Shown: one piece after another, positions 41,571 to 49,788 of the stretch
How the letters are laid out: each line of letters starts with the position of its first letter
Numbering within the stretch: position 1 is the stretch's first letter
NCBI RefSeq assembly: GCF_020215645.1
Contig: NZ_CP084058.1
Location: 8,742,001-8,806,000 of the forward strand
DNA length: 64,000 nucleotides
From: Nonomuraea gerenzanensis
Lineage (GTDB): Bacteria > Actinomycetota > Actinomycetes > Streptosporangiales > Streptosporangiaceae
Direction: 5' to 3'
The notes under the pieces: generated by a model
The model's database searches: none
Told to the model about the DNA's origin: nothing
The model's input: only the letters and a program-made list of their open reading frames with translations
Translations under genes and position numbers: made by a program

Positions 41571-41724
41571 TCCATTTTAATGCCGACATATCGCCACGTC
41601 AGCGGCGATGTAAGACAGCATCGCCTTCCCATGCGGATTCGCCGCCGATATCGTAACGAACCTCATAATCTGCAAGTAGCGTGAAGAACGCACGTGACGG
41701 ATGAGGCGAGATGGGGGCGGGAAC

Positions 41725-43965
41725 ATGGCAGGCGACCGCTTGCTCAGCGGACCCGGCTCAGAGGGAGGGGCCACGGGGGGCGCTCCGCAGAGCCAGGGCC
41801 GGCTGATCGGCAGGCGCTACCGACTGATGTCGCCCGTCGGCAGGGGCGGCATGGGCATGGTGTGGCACGCCCACGACGTGCTGCTCGACAGGGACGTGGC
41901 CGTCAAGGAGCTGATCCTGCCCTACGGCCTGGACCACGCGGGCAAGCAGGTGGCGCATCGGCGCATGCTGCGCGAGGCCCGCTCGGCCGCGAGGCTGACG
42001 CACCCGGGCATCGTGACCGTGCACGACGTGGTGGAGGAGGACGGCCGGCCCTGGATCGTGATGGAGCTGGTCCGGGCGTGGTCGCTGGAGCAGGCCGTAC
42101 GCCAGAGCGGGCCGCTCCCGGTGATCCAGGCGGCCGAGATCGGCATCCGGGTGCTCGACGCGCTCATGGTCGCGCACGCGGCCGGCATCCTGCACCGCGA
42201 CATCAAGCCGGGCAACGTGCTGCTCACCCAGGACCGGGTGGTGCTGACCGACTTCGGCATCGCGGCCATCGAGGGTGACGTCACGATCACCCAGACGGGG
42301 CTGCTCATGGGCTCGCCGGCGTACATCCCGCCGGAGCGCCTGTCGGGCCAGCCGATCACGCAGGCGGCCGACCTGTGGTCGTTCGGCGCGACGCTGTACG
42401 CCGCCGTCGAGGGCCGGCCGCCGTACGAGGGGCCCGACCCGGTGGCGGTGCTCGGCTCGGTGCTCACCCAGGACCCGATCAGGCCGCAGCGGGCCGGCTC
42501 GCTCATGCCGGTCATCGAGGGCCTGCTGCGCAAGAACCCGGCGGAGCGGCTCACCGCGCCCCAGGTCATCGAGATGCTGGAGGCGGTGCTGCGCGCCCAC
42601 GGCTCCCCCAGGCCGCGCGCCCCCGAGACGCTGCCCAGCCAGGCCGACCCGACCCCCGCCGGGCTGCTGCCGCCGCTGGACACCCCGTCGGGGCCGATGC
42701 CCTCGCGCATCGTGGAGACCCCGTCCGGTCCGGTGCGGGTGCCGTACGACCCGCTGAACAGCCCGTCCGGCGGCCACGCGATGCCCTACGAGGGCATGAC
42801 GAGCCCGTCGGGCAGCCACCGCACCGACCAGCTCCCGCCGCTGCCGCGCGCTCCTCAGCCGCAGCAACGCGGCACCTACGACTCGCCGGCCGGCTCCTCG
42901 GGCGGCTACGACTCACTGGCGAGTTCTTCGGGCGGCTACGACTCGCTGAGCAGCAGCTCGGGCCCCTACGACTCCTTGAGCAGCAGCTCCGGCCCCTACG
43001 ACTCCCTGGGCAGCAGCTCCGGCCCCTACGACTCCCTGAGCAGCAGCTCCGGCCCGTACAACGTGCAGGCGGGCCCGCGCCCGCCGTTCGGCGCGCCGCC
43101 CGGCCCCCGGCTTGGACGCGATCTCGACGACCTGGACGACCCGAGCGGCCCGCACCCGCAGCCGATCCTGCCGCTGACCACGGACAGCCGGACGTCGTCC
43201 GCCGCCACCCCGTGGCCGCTGGCCTCGCCCGACGACCTGCGCGAGCAGTCGCGCGACCTGTCGCACGACATCTCCCGCAGCCGCCTGGCCACCCTGCCCG
43301 GCGGCGGTCCGCGCACGGGCAAGAGCCGGCGCCGGGTGGAGGACGAGGACGGCCCCTGGATCCGCGACGGCCGCCCCACCGCGCTGACGATCATCAGCTC
43401 CCTGGTGGCCGTGGCCGTCGTGGCGGGCGCCCTGTGGATCGTCCTGACGGGCGGCTCCTCACAGACGCCGATCCCCGCCTCGGCCACCGTCTCGGAAAGC
43501 GCCACGACCGACGACGCCTCCGAGCCGTCGATCATCCCCGAGGGGTACCAGGAGCACACGGGCCCCGGGTTCTCGGCCGCCGTGCCGGTGGACTGGAAGC
43601 TCGCCACGTCGGGCGGCGTGGCCACGTTCAGCGGCCCGAAGGACTCGGGCATGCGGATCCTGGTCGAGCGGGCCGCCCCGCAGGCCGACGGCGGGCTGTC
43701 GGAGCTGAGCCGGCTGGAGGCCGACGGCGGCATGGAGAGCTACATCCAGGTGCAGCTCCAGCGCGTCGACTACCGCGACTGGCAGGCCGCCGACTGGGAG
43801 TACACCTACACCACCGCCAACGGTGTCCCCATGCACGCCCTGACCAGGTACGTCTCCATGGACACCGCCGCCTTCAAGATCACGATCGATCTGCCCGAGC
43901 TGAAGTGGGACGACCAGGCCGACAGCCGCAAGTTCTTCTTCGACACGTTCAGGCAGGCCACCTGA
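41725..43965 (+). CDS. Serine/threonine protein kinase with C-terminal membrane helix
   Basis: About 746 residues. Kinase domain about 25-290: glycine loop VGRGGMGMVW, VAVKEL (ATP Lys), LHRDIKPGNVLL (catalytic loop), LTDFGIAAIEG (DFG), MGSPAYIPPERL (APE-type) and DLWSFGATLYAAVEGRPPYEG. Then a Pro/Ser/Gly linker with six copies of a 10-residue repeat. One membrane helix (LTIISSLVAVAVVAGALWIVL) is followed by an outside domain of about 140 residues with FSAAVPVDWKLATSGGVATFSGP, unlike PASTA repeats. It should sense something outside and phosphorylate Ser/Thr inside. The alternative start at 41701 adds 8 residues. The promoter lies in the 154-bp AT-rich gap before it. Confidence 0.92.
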   Translation: MAGDRLLSGPGSEGGATGGAPQSQGRLIGRRYRLMSPVGRGGMGMVWHAHDVLLDRDVAVKELILPYGLDHAGKQVAHRRMLREARSAARLTHPGIVTVHDVVEEDGRPWIVMELVRAWSLEQAVRQSGPLPVIQAAEIGIRVLDALMVAHAAGILHRDIKPGNVLLTQDRVVLTDFGIAAIEGDVTITQTGLLMGSPAYIPPERLSGQPITQAADLWSFGATLYAAVEGRPPYEGPDPVAVLGSVLTQDPIRPQRAGSLMPVIEGLLRKNPAERLTAPQVIEMLEAVLRAHGSPRPRAPETLPSQADPTPAGLLPPLDTPSGPMPSRIVETPSGPVRVPYDPLNSPSGGHAMPYEGMTSPSGSHRTDQLPPLPRAPQPQQRGTYDSPAGSSGGYDSLASSSGGYDSLSSSSGPYDSLSSSSGPYDSLGSSSGPYDSLSSSSGPYNVQAGPRPPFGAPPGPRLGRDLDDLDDPSGPHPQPILPLTTDSRTSSAATPWPLASPDDLREQSRDLSHDISRSRLATLPGGGPRTGKSRRRVEDEDGPWIRDGRPTALTIISSLVAVAVVAGALWIVLTGGSSQTPIPASATVSESATTDDASEPSIIPEGYQEHTGPGFSAAVPVDWKLATSGGVATFSGPKDSGMRILVERAAPQADGGLSELSRLEADGGMESYIQVQLQRVDYRDWQAADWEYTYTTANGVPMHALTRYVSMDTAAFKITIDLPELKWDDQADSRKFFFDTFRQAT
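42877..43056 (+). repeat. Six-copy 30-bp in-frame repeat in the kinase linker
   Basis: Six exact-length units of 30 bp encode Y-D-S-(L/P)-(S/A/G)-(S/G)-S-S-G-(P/G). The last three are nearly identical at DNA level. They give a flexible Tyr/Ser-rich linker between the kinase domain and the membrane helix that could itself be phosphorylated or vary in length. Confidence 0.95.
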
Positions 43966-43971
43966 ACCGTA

Positions 43972-43992
43972 TTGCACTGACCGTTCCAAAAC
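43972..43992. promoter_or_regulatory. Operator 1, upstream of tetR (pairs with 44600-44620)
   Basis: A 21-bp element TTGCACTGAC... ending TCCAAAAC shares 17 of 21 positions with the element in front of the MFS gene. It lies 17 bp before the tetR start, just upstream of the -10 TAACGT at 43996-44001, a good place for autorepression. Confidence 0.65.
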
Positions 43993-44008
43993 GGGTAACG
44001 TGCCTGCC

Positions 44009-44581
44009 ATGGCGCGACCGAGGAAGTTCGAGGAGGACCGGGCGGTCGAGGCGGCAATGCGCGCGTTCTGGGACGCGGGCTACGAGGCCACCTCGACCCA
44101 GGACCTGTGCGCCGCCACGGGCCTGGGGCGCAGCAGCATCTACAACACGTTCGCGAGCAAGCGCGACCTGTTCGAGCGATCACTGCGGCACTACATGGAC
44201 GAGCGCAACGCCCGGCTCTCCGAGCTGATGGAGGGCGAGCTGCCGATCAAGGAGAAGGTCAGGACCGTGCTGTGGTGGGCGGTCGAGCCCGACCCCGACG
44301 ACCCGGCCGGCTGCCTGGTGGTCAACTCCCTGGTCGAGCTGGGCCCGCGCGACGCGGAGATCGCGGAGGTGCTGCGCCGCGACAACGACAAGCGGGTCCA
44401 GATCGTCAGGGCCGCGCTTGAGGCCGCCCGCGCCCGCGGCGAGCTCGACGCCGGGCGGGACCCGCTGGCCCTGGCCCGTTTCCTCGCCGCGACGGTCAGC
44501 GGCCTGCGCGTGGCGGCCCGTGGCGGGGCCGACCGCGCCACGCTCGAGTCGATCGCGAACACCGCGCTGGCCGTCTACTGA
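44009..44581 (+). CDS. TetR/AcrR family transcriptional regulator
   Basis: A 190-residue regulator. HTH at about 10-55: FEEDRAVEAAMRAFWDAGYEATSTQDLCAATGLGRSSIYNTFASKRDLFERSL. The C-terminal ligand domain includes EPDPDDPAGCLVVNSLVELGPRD, a signature seen in the AcuR/YxaF-like group. ATG start at 44009, no ribosome site; TAACGT ends 7 nt upstream, so leaderless. A GTG at 44000 is the alternative. It lies 59 bp before the MFS gene, which has the same operator, so it most likely represses itself and the exporter until a drug-like ligand binds. Confidence 0.9.
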   Translation: MARPRKFEEDRAVEAAMRAFWDAGYEATSTQDLCAATGLGRSSIYNTFASKRDLFERSLRHYMDERNARLSELMEGELPIKEKVRTVLWWAVEPDPDDPAGCLVVNSLVELGPRDAEIAEVLRRDNDKRVQIVRAALEAARARGELDAGRDPLALARFLAATVSGLRVAARGGADRATLESIANTALAVY

Positions 44582-44599
44582 CTTTTTCGTGCCATCATT

Positions 44600-44620
44600 T
44601 TGAACTGATCAATCCAAAAC
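44600..44620. promoter_or_regulatory. Operator 2, upstream of the MFS exporter gene
   Basis: A 21-bp copy TTGAACTGAT... ending TCCAAAAC of the element at 43972. Extended by two T it forms an imperfect 22-bp palindrome centred on TGATCA, with 9 of 11 positions paired. This fits a TetR dimer. It sits 20 bp before the MFS start codon. Confidence 0.7.
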
Positions 44621-44640
44621 TATCCGGAAGGGAGTCCGCC

Positions 44641-45840
44641 ATGCCGTTGGCGGTCTACATCCTGGGGCTCTCGATCTTCGCTCAGGGCACCTCCGAGCTG
44701 ATGCTGGCCGGGCTGCTGCCCGAGATGGCGCGCGACCTCGGCGTCTCGGTGCCCGACGTGGGGCTGCTGATCTCGGCGTTCGCGATCGGGATGCTGGTGG
44801 GCGCGCCGGTGCTGGCCGTCGTGACGTTGCGGTGGCCGCGTCGTACGGTGCTGCTGGCGTTCCTGGCGCTGTTCGCCCTGACACACGTCGCGGGCGCGCT
44901 GACGTCGAGCTACGGCGTGCTGTTCGCCACCCGCGTGGTCGGCGCCTTCGTCTACGCCGGGTTCTGGGCCGTGGCGGCCACCACCGCGATCGGCCTGGTG
45001 CCCGCGAACGCCCGCGCCAAGGCGATGAGCGTGCTGGCCGGCGGGCTCACCGTGGCCACCGTCATCGGCCTGTCCGCGGGCACGGTGATCGGGCAGCACC
45101 TCGGCTGGCGGGCGGCGTTCTGGGCGGTCGCCGGCCTGTCGGCGCTGGCCGGCATCGGCGTGTTCGCCACCATCCCCGGCGGCCGGCCCGACGGCGCCGT
45201 CACGCCCCGCGTGTCCGACGAGCTGCGCGCGCTGGCCAGGCCCGCGCTCTGGCTCGCCTACGGCACCACCGCGCTGACCACCGGCGCGCTGCTGTCGACC
45301 TTCAGCTACCTCAGCCCGCTGCTGACCGACGTCACCGGCCTGGACCCCGCCTGGGTGCCTGCCGTGCTCGGCCTGTACGGCGTGGGCGCCCTCATCGGCA
45401 TCACCATCGGCGGGCGGATCGCCGACGCGCGGCCCTACCCGCTGCTGTACGCGGGTGTCACCGGCCTCGTCCTGACCTCGGCGGCGCTGGCCGCGTCCGC
45501 GTCCGTGGCCCTGCTCGCCGTCCCGCTGATCTTCCTGCTCGGCGCGTTCGGCTTCGGCGCCAACCCCGCGCTGAACGCCCGCCCCTTCGCCCTCGCCGCG
45601 AACGCCCCCACGCTGGCCGCCGGCATGAACGTGGCCTCGTTCAACGCCGGCATCACCGCCGGCCCGTGGGCGGGCGGCCTGGCCATCGGCGCGGGCCTCG
45701 GCTACGCCTCCGTCGCCTGGATCGGCGCCGCGATCGGCGTGGCCGGCCTGGCCGCCGTGGCGCTCGGCGCGAGCCTGCACCGCAGGAGCACGATCGCCGG
45801 GCAACCGGCCGAAACCCGTGAGATACGGTCTGCCGTATGA
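44641..45840 (+). CDS. MFS transporter, Cml/Cmx-like (chloramphenicol-type exporter)
   Basis: A 399-residue, 12-helix major facilitator. The start LAVYILGLSIFAQGTSELMLAGLLPEMARDLGVS closely resembles actinobacterial chloramphenicol exporters of the Cmx/CmlR group. The motif A-like loop is RWPRRTVLL, and motif C-like is AGFWAVAATTAIGLVPANARAKAM. It should export a drug or metabolite using the proton gradient; the true substrate is open. AAGGGAG precedes the ATG. It is controlled by the TetR encoded just before. Its last bases hold the promoter and start of the MOSC gene (ATGA overlap). Confidence 0.88.
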   Translation: MPLAVYILGLSIFAQGTSELMLAGLLPEMARDLGVSVPDVGLLISAFAIGMLVGAPVLAVVTLRWPRRTVLLAFLALFALTHVAGALTSSYGVLFATRVVGAFVYAGFWAVAATTAIGLVPANARAKAMSVLAGGLTVATVIGLSAGTVIGQHLGWRAAFWAVAGLSALAGIGVFATIPGGRPDGAVTPRVSDELRALARPALWLAYGTTALTTGALLSTFSYLSPLLTDVTGLDPAWVPAVLGLYGVGALIGITIGGRIADARPYPLLYAGVTGLVLTSAALAASASVALLAVPLIFLLGAFGFGANPALNARPFALAANAPTLAAGMNVASFNAGITAGPWAGGLAIGAGLGYASVAWIGAAIGVAGLAAVALGASLHRRSTIAGQPAETREIRSAV

Positions 45841-46760
45841 GATTGGCGAGTATCTCCTACTATCCCGTCAAGTCCACCTCAGGGCACGAGGTCACCGAGG
45901 CCGAGGTCCAGCCCTGGGGGCTGGCGGGCGATCGCCGCTACCTCATCGCCGACGAGAGCGGCGCGGTGCTCACCGCCCGCGTGGTGCCGCGCCTGCTGGC
46001 CTGCGTGCCCGTGCTCGACGCCGGCACGCTCACACTGACCGGCCCGCACGCCGAGCCGCTCACGGTGACCCCCACGTCCACCATGCCCGCCGCGTCCGCC
46101 ACGTCCACCATGCCCGCCGCGTCCGCCACGTCCACCATGCCCGCCGCGTCCGCCGTGTCCGCCGTGTCCGCCGTGTCCGCCGTGTCCACCGTGCGCCTGC
46201 CCGCCGCGGAGGTGCGGCTCACGGACTGCGGCGACGAGGCGGCCGAGTGGCTGAGCGCGCTGGCGGAGCGCCCCGTGCGGCTCAAGTGGCTCGACGACCC
46301 CACCCGCCGCCCGGTCAACCCCCTGTACGGCCGCCCGGACGACCGGGTGAGCCTGGCCGACGCCTTCCCGCTGCTGCTCACCACGACCGCCTCGCTCGCC
46401 CGACTCAACGACTGGATCGCCGACACCGCGCTGGAGCTCGGCGAGGAGCCGCGGGCGCTGCCGATGCGCAGGTTCCGGCCGAACGTGGTGATCGACGGCG
46501 TGGCGGAGCCGTTCGCCGAGGACGAGTGGAAGCGCGTACGCATCGGCGAGGTGGAGTTCCGCGTGACCAAGGGTTGCGATCGCTGCGTGCTCACCACGGT
46601 CGACACCACGACCTATCGCAAGGGCAAGGAGCCGCTCAGGACGCTCGCCCGTCATCGCAAGCGTGACGGCAAGGTGTGGTTCGGCGTCAACCTGATCCCC
46701 GACCTGATTCCCGGCACCTACGGTCGCATCGCGCAAGGAGATCCCGTCATCGTGCTCTAA
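45837..46760 (+). CDS. MOSC domain-containing protein (molybdenum cofactor sulfurase C-terminal type)
   Basis: A 307-residue protein. N-terminal MOSC beta-barrel domain: RLASISYYPVKSTSGHEVTEAEVQPWGLAGDRRYLIAD. C-terminal MOSC domain: RRFRPNVVIDGVAE-like MRRFRPNVVIDGVAEPFAED, WKRVRIGEVEFRVTKGCDRCVLTTVD with the conserved Cys, and RHRKRDGKVWFGVN. This resembles YcbX/mARC enzymes that bind sulfurated or sulfido-Mo cofactor and reduce N-hydroxylated compounds. It may therefore serve Mo biology together with the hydroxylase at 29-33 kb. A Thr/Ser/Met/Pro/Ala repeat tract (residues about 80-118) is inserted between the domains. Leaderless-type start: TACGGT ends 7 nt upstream. Confidence 0.9.
   Translation: MRLASISYYPVKSTSGHEVTEAEVQPWGLAGDRRYLIADESGAVLTARVVPRLLACVPVLDAGTLTLTGPHAEPLTVTPTSTMPAASATSTMPAASATSTMPAASAVSAVSAVSAVSTVRLPAAEVRLTDCGDEAAEWLSALAERPVRLKWLDDPTRRPVNPLYGRPDDRVSLADAFPLLLTTTASLARLNDWIADTALELGEEPRALPMRRFRPNVVIDGVAEPFAEDEWKRVRIGEVEFRVTKGCDRCVLTTVDTTTYRKGKEPLRTLARHRKRDGKVWFGVNLIPDLIPGTYGRIAQGDPVIVL
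46074..46190 (+). repeat. 27-bp and 9-bp in-frame repeats inside the MOSC gene
   Basis: Three perfect 27-bp units (T-S-T-M-P-A-A-S-A) are followed by about four 9-bp units (V-S-A, last V-S-T). The frame is kept throughout. The tract sits between two folded domains and is AT-poor low-complexity DNA. Confidence 0.95.
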
Positions 46761-46780
46761 GGATCACGACGAAAATCCTT
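46759..46780 (+). terminator. Weak hairpin after the MOSC gene
   Basis: AAGGAT (46759-46764) pairs with ATCCTT (46775-46780), followed by ATTT. The stop codon TAA forms the start of the stem. The short stem but AT-tailed end fits a weak intrinsic terminator. Confidence 0.4.
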
Positions 46781-46846
46781 ATTTCCCGATAAACAGGATC
46801 ACCGTCCTCTTTGGGGCACTGTTAGCGGTTATGCGAGACTTCACGG

Positions 46847-48106
46847 GTGACCAGTGCCCCCACAAAGCCCGCTGTCTCGCCCTCTGACCGGATTCAGCGC
46901 GTTCAACGCAGAACTCTGGCGGTCCTCTCGGCGGCGCAGATCGTGGGCGGTGTCGGCGTGGCCGTCGGCCTGGCGCTCAGCTCCGTCGTGGTGGACGAGC
47001 TGTCACGCTCGACGGTCATCAGCGGCTTCGCTGGCACGGCCACCGTGCTCGGCGCGGCGCTGCTGGCCCTGCCGACCGCCAAGGCGTCGGGCCGGGGCGG
47101 GCGCCGGGCGGGGCTCTCCCTGGCGTACACGGCGGCGCTGGTGGGCTGCGTCGTCTCGGCGCTGGCCATCAGCCTGCGCACGTGGCCGCTGCTGCTCGCC
47201 GGCCTGGTGCTGGTGGGCGGCGGCAGCGCGGGCAGCCTGGCCGCCCGCTACTCCGCGACCGACCTGTCGCCGAAGGACCGCTCGGCCCGCCACCTGTCGC
47301 TGGTCGTCTGGGCCTCGACCATCGGCTCGGTGGCCGGCCCGAACCTGGCCGAGCCCGCCGACCGCATCGGCAGGAGCCTCGGGCTGGTGGAGAAGGCGGG
47401 GCCGTTCGCGTTCGCCGCCCTGGCCTTCGCCCTCGCGGTGGTCGTCATCCTCGTCTTCCTCCGGCCCGACCCGCTCACCCTCGCCCGCGCGGGCGCACCG
47501 GTGGAGGAGTCGGGACGCAACCGCACGATCCGCACCGCCTGGCAGACCCTGCGCAGCACCCCGATGGCCCGCCGCGCCCTCGTCATGATCGCCGTCAGCC
47601 ACACGGCGATGGTCTCGGTCATGTCGATGACCCCGGTCAAGCTGCACCACGACGGCTCGAACCTGGACGTCATCGGCATCGTGATCAGCCTGCACATCGC
47701 CGGCATGTACGTGCTCTCGCCGGTCGTGGGCTGGCTGGCCGACAAGGCGGGCAAGGTGCCGGTGCTGGTGCTCGGCTCTGCTCTGCTGCTCGCCGCCGCC
47801 GCCCTGGCGGGCACGGCCGGGCACCGGGTGTGGCAGGTGACCGCGGCGCTGGTGCTGCTCGGCCTGGGCTGGTCGTGCGGCCTGGTGGCCGGCTCCGCGC
47901 TGGTCACCGAGTCGGTGCCGATCGAGCGCCGCCCCGCCGTGCAGGGGCTGTCGGACCTGCTGATGAACGTCTGCGGCGCCACCGGCACGATCGTCGCGGG
48001 CGCGATCGTGGGGCTGCTCGGCTACGGCATGCTCGGGCTGGTGGTCGGCGTCATGGTCGCCCTGGCCGGCCTCTGGCTGACCGCCGTCTGGCGCCGCACC
48101 TCCTGA
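46847..48106 (+). CDS. MFS transporter
   Basis: A 419-residue protein with about 12 hydrophobic helices. The first helix is TLAVLSAAQIVGGVGVAVGLALSSVVV; the middle loop ends RTAWQTLRSTPMARRALVMIAVSHTAMVSVMSMTPVKLHHDG, and GWLADKAGKVPVLVLGSALLL is the motif-A-like G-x-L-a-D-x-x-G-(K/R). It is of the unassigned drug-proton antiport type. Substrate unknown. GTG start with weak ribosome site. It is transcribed alone from the 86-bp AT-rich gap upstream. Confidence 0.88.
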   Translation: MTSAPTKPAVSPSDRIQRVQRRTLAVLSAAQIVGGVGVAVGLALSSVVVDELSRSTVISGFAGTATVLGAALLALPTAKASGRGGRRAGLSLAYTAALVGCVVSALAISLRTWPLLLAGLVLVGGGSAGSLAARYSATDLSPKDRSARHLSLVVWASTIGSVAGPNLAEPADRIGRSLGLVEKAGPFAFAALAFALAVVVILVFLRPDPLTLARAGAPVEESGRNRTIRTAWQTLRSTPMARRALVMIAVSHTAMVSVMSMTPVKLHHDGSNLDVIGIVISLHIAGMYVLSPVVGWLADKAGKVPVLVLGSALLLAAAALAGTAGHRVWQVTAALVLLGLGWSCGLVAGSALVTESVPIERRPAVQGLSDLLMNVCGATGTIVAGAIVGLLGYGMLGLVVGVMVALAGLWLTAVWRRTS

Positions 48107-48159
48107 CACCGCCCCAGCCGCCACCGCCCTGCCCCGGCGCCGCGCCCTGGCGGCCCGCC

Positions 48160-49728
48160 TCATTTGGCGTCGGCGTAGGACTTGACCGCCACCGCCTCCA
48201 TCGGGAACCGCACCGGGGTCGCGCCGAACAGCAACCGGCTGGCCTCCGCCGCCGCGGCCGCCACCGCCGCGATCACCTCCTCGGCCAGCTCGGCCGGGCA
48301 GTGCACCATCACCTCGTCGTGCTGGAAGAACACCAGCCGCGCCGGCTCCGGCAGCCGCCCCCGCAGCACGGCCAGCAGCGCCAGCGCCCACTCGGCCGCC
48401 GTGCCCTGCACCACGAAGTTGCGGGTGAACCGCCCCCGGTCCCTGGCCGCGCGCCCGCCCTCCGGCCCCGACACCAGCTCCTTCCACCGCGCCGACGGGG
48501 GCGGGCTGGTGCGGCCGAGCCAGGACCGCACGATCCGCCCCTCCTCCCCCGCCTTGGCCGCGTCCTCGACGAACTGGTAGGCCTTCGGGAAGCGCTGCCG
48601 CATCACGGCCAGCAGCTTGGAGGCGTCGCCGCTGGTGCCGCCGTACATGGCGGACAGCATCGCGATCTTGGCGTTGCCGCGCTCGCCGCCGAACGACTGC
48701 GCCAGCGCGGAGTACAGGTCGATCTCCCCCGCGGCCCTGGCCAGCCCCACGTCGCCGGCCATCGCCGCCAGCACCCGCGGCTCCAGCTGGGCCGCGTCGG
48801 CGACGATCAGCAGCCAGCCGTCGTCGGCCACCACGACCCGCCGCATGACCTTGGGGATCTGCAGCGCGCCGCCCCCGTTGGTGGCCCACCGCCCTGACAC
48901 GACGCCGCCCACCACGTACTCGGGCCTGAACCGCCCGCCGCGCACCCACTGGTCGGCCCACAACCACCCGTGGGCGCTGAACAGCCGGGCCAGCTCCTTG
49001 TAGGCCAGCAGCGGCGCCACCGCCGGATGGTCGATCTGCTTGAGCTCCCACTGCCTGGTCGTCTTCAGCGCCACCCCGGCGCCCTTGAACGCCTTGACGA
49101 GCTGCTGCACCGAGTCGGGGTTGACCGCGTGCCCGAACGCGGCCGCCACCTCGTCGGCCAGCGCCTGCAGCTTGGCCGGGCGCATGCCGTGCACAGGACG
49201 CGGCCCGAGCAGCTCGGTGAGCAGCGCGTCGTGCACGTCCCTGCGCCACGGCATGCCGTCGTGCGACATCTCGGCGGCCACCAGCGCGCCGGCCGACTCG
49301 GCCGCCACCAGCAGCCGGAAGCGGCCGGGCTCGGGCAGCGCGGCGATGCGCGCGAGCTGGTCGGCCAGCACCTCGGCGACCTCCGCCGCGCCGAGCGGCT
49401 CGGGCGCGAACAGCGTGCCCGGCGCGCTCGGCTGCTCGTCCGGCACCGGCAGGGCGTGCAGCCTGGCGTGCGCGGCCCTGGCCGAGCGGGGCTCGCCGTA
49501 GCGGCCCTCGTACGCGAGCAGCAGGCCCTCCGTCAGCGCGAGGTCGTGGCAGCGCGCCACCCGCACGCCCCGCTCCAGCAGCGCCGGGTACGACTCCCGC
49601 GCGTCCGCCCAGACCCAGCGGGGCCCTTCGGCGGCCTCCAGCTCCCGCACGGCGCCCGCGAGGTCGGCGGGACGGCTCACCGCGCCACCGACCGGCAGCA
49701 CCGTCTCCCCCGCGACCACGACATACAC
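48160..49728 (-). CDS. Bifunctional 3'-5' exonuclease/DNA polymerase (family A, compact actinobacterial form)
   Basis: A 522-residue protein related to DNA polymerase I. The polymerase motifs are all readable: motif A VADAAQLEPRVLAAMAGD, motif B GNAKIAMLSAMYGGTSGDASKLL, motif C FFQHDEVMVHCP. The finger/thumb region includes SGRWATNGGGALQIPK. The N-terminal part (about 1-200) is a shortened exonuclease-like domain, and no 5'-3' nuclease is present. It is much smaller than PolI (about 900). It may act in repair or lesion bypass. In motif A the usual DYSQIE is changed to DAAQLE. The catalytic Asp is kept. It is convergent with the MFS gene. Confidence 0.9.
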   Translation of the reverse strand: MYVVVAGETVLPVGGAVSRPADLAGAVRELEAAEGPRWVWADARESYPALLERGVRVARCHDLALTEGLLLAYEGRYGEPRSARAAHARLHALPVPDEQPSAPGTLFAPEPLGAAEVAEVLADQLARIAALPEPGRFRLLVAAESAGALVAAEMSHDGMPWRRDVHDALLTELLGPRPVHGMRPAKLQALADEVAAAFGHAVNPDSVQQLVKAFKGAGVALKTTRQWELKQIDHPAVAPLLAYKELARLFSAHGWLWADQWVRGGRFRPEYVVGGVVSGRWATNGGGALQIPKVMRRVVVADDGWLLIVADAAQLEPRVLAAMAGDVGLARAAGEIDLYSALAQSFGGERGNAKIAMLSAMYGGTSGDASKLLAVMRQRFPKAYQFVEDAAKAGEEGRIVRSWLGRTSPPPSARWKELVSGPEGGRAARDRGRFTRNFVVQGTAAEWALALLAVLRGRLPEPARLVFFQHDEVMVHCPAELAEEVIAAVAAAAAEASRLLFGATPVRFPMEAVAVKSYADAK

Positions 49729-49788
49729 GAGGTCAAGGGTGCCAAACGCCCCCGACAGAATCGACGACGGCCTGGCACCCGGCCTCCC

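Noticed and set aside
42877..43056. CRISPR-like or other array from regular repeats
   Set aside because: Units are contiguous, in-frame, and inside a kinase gene; there are no spacers.
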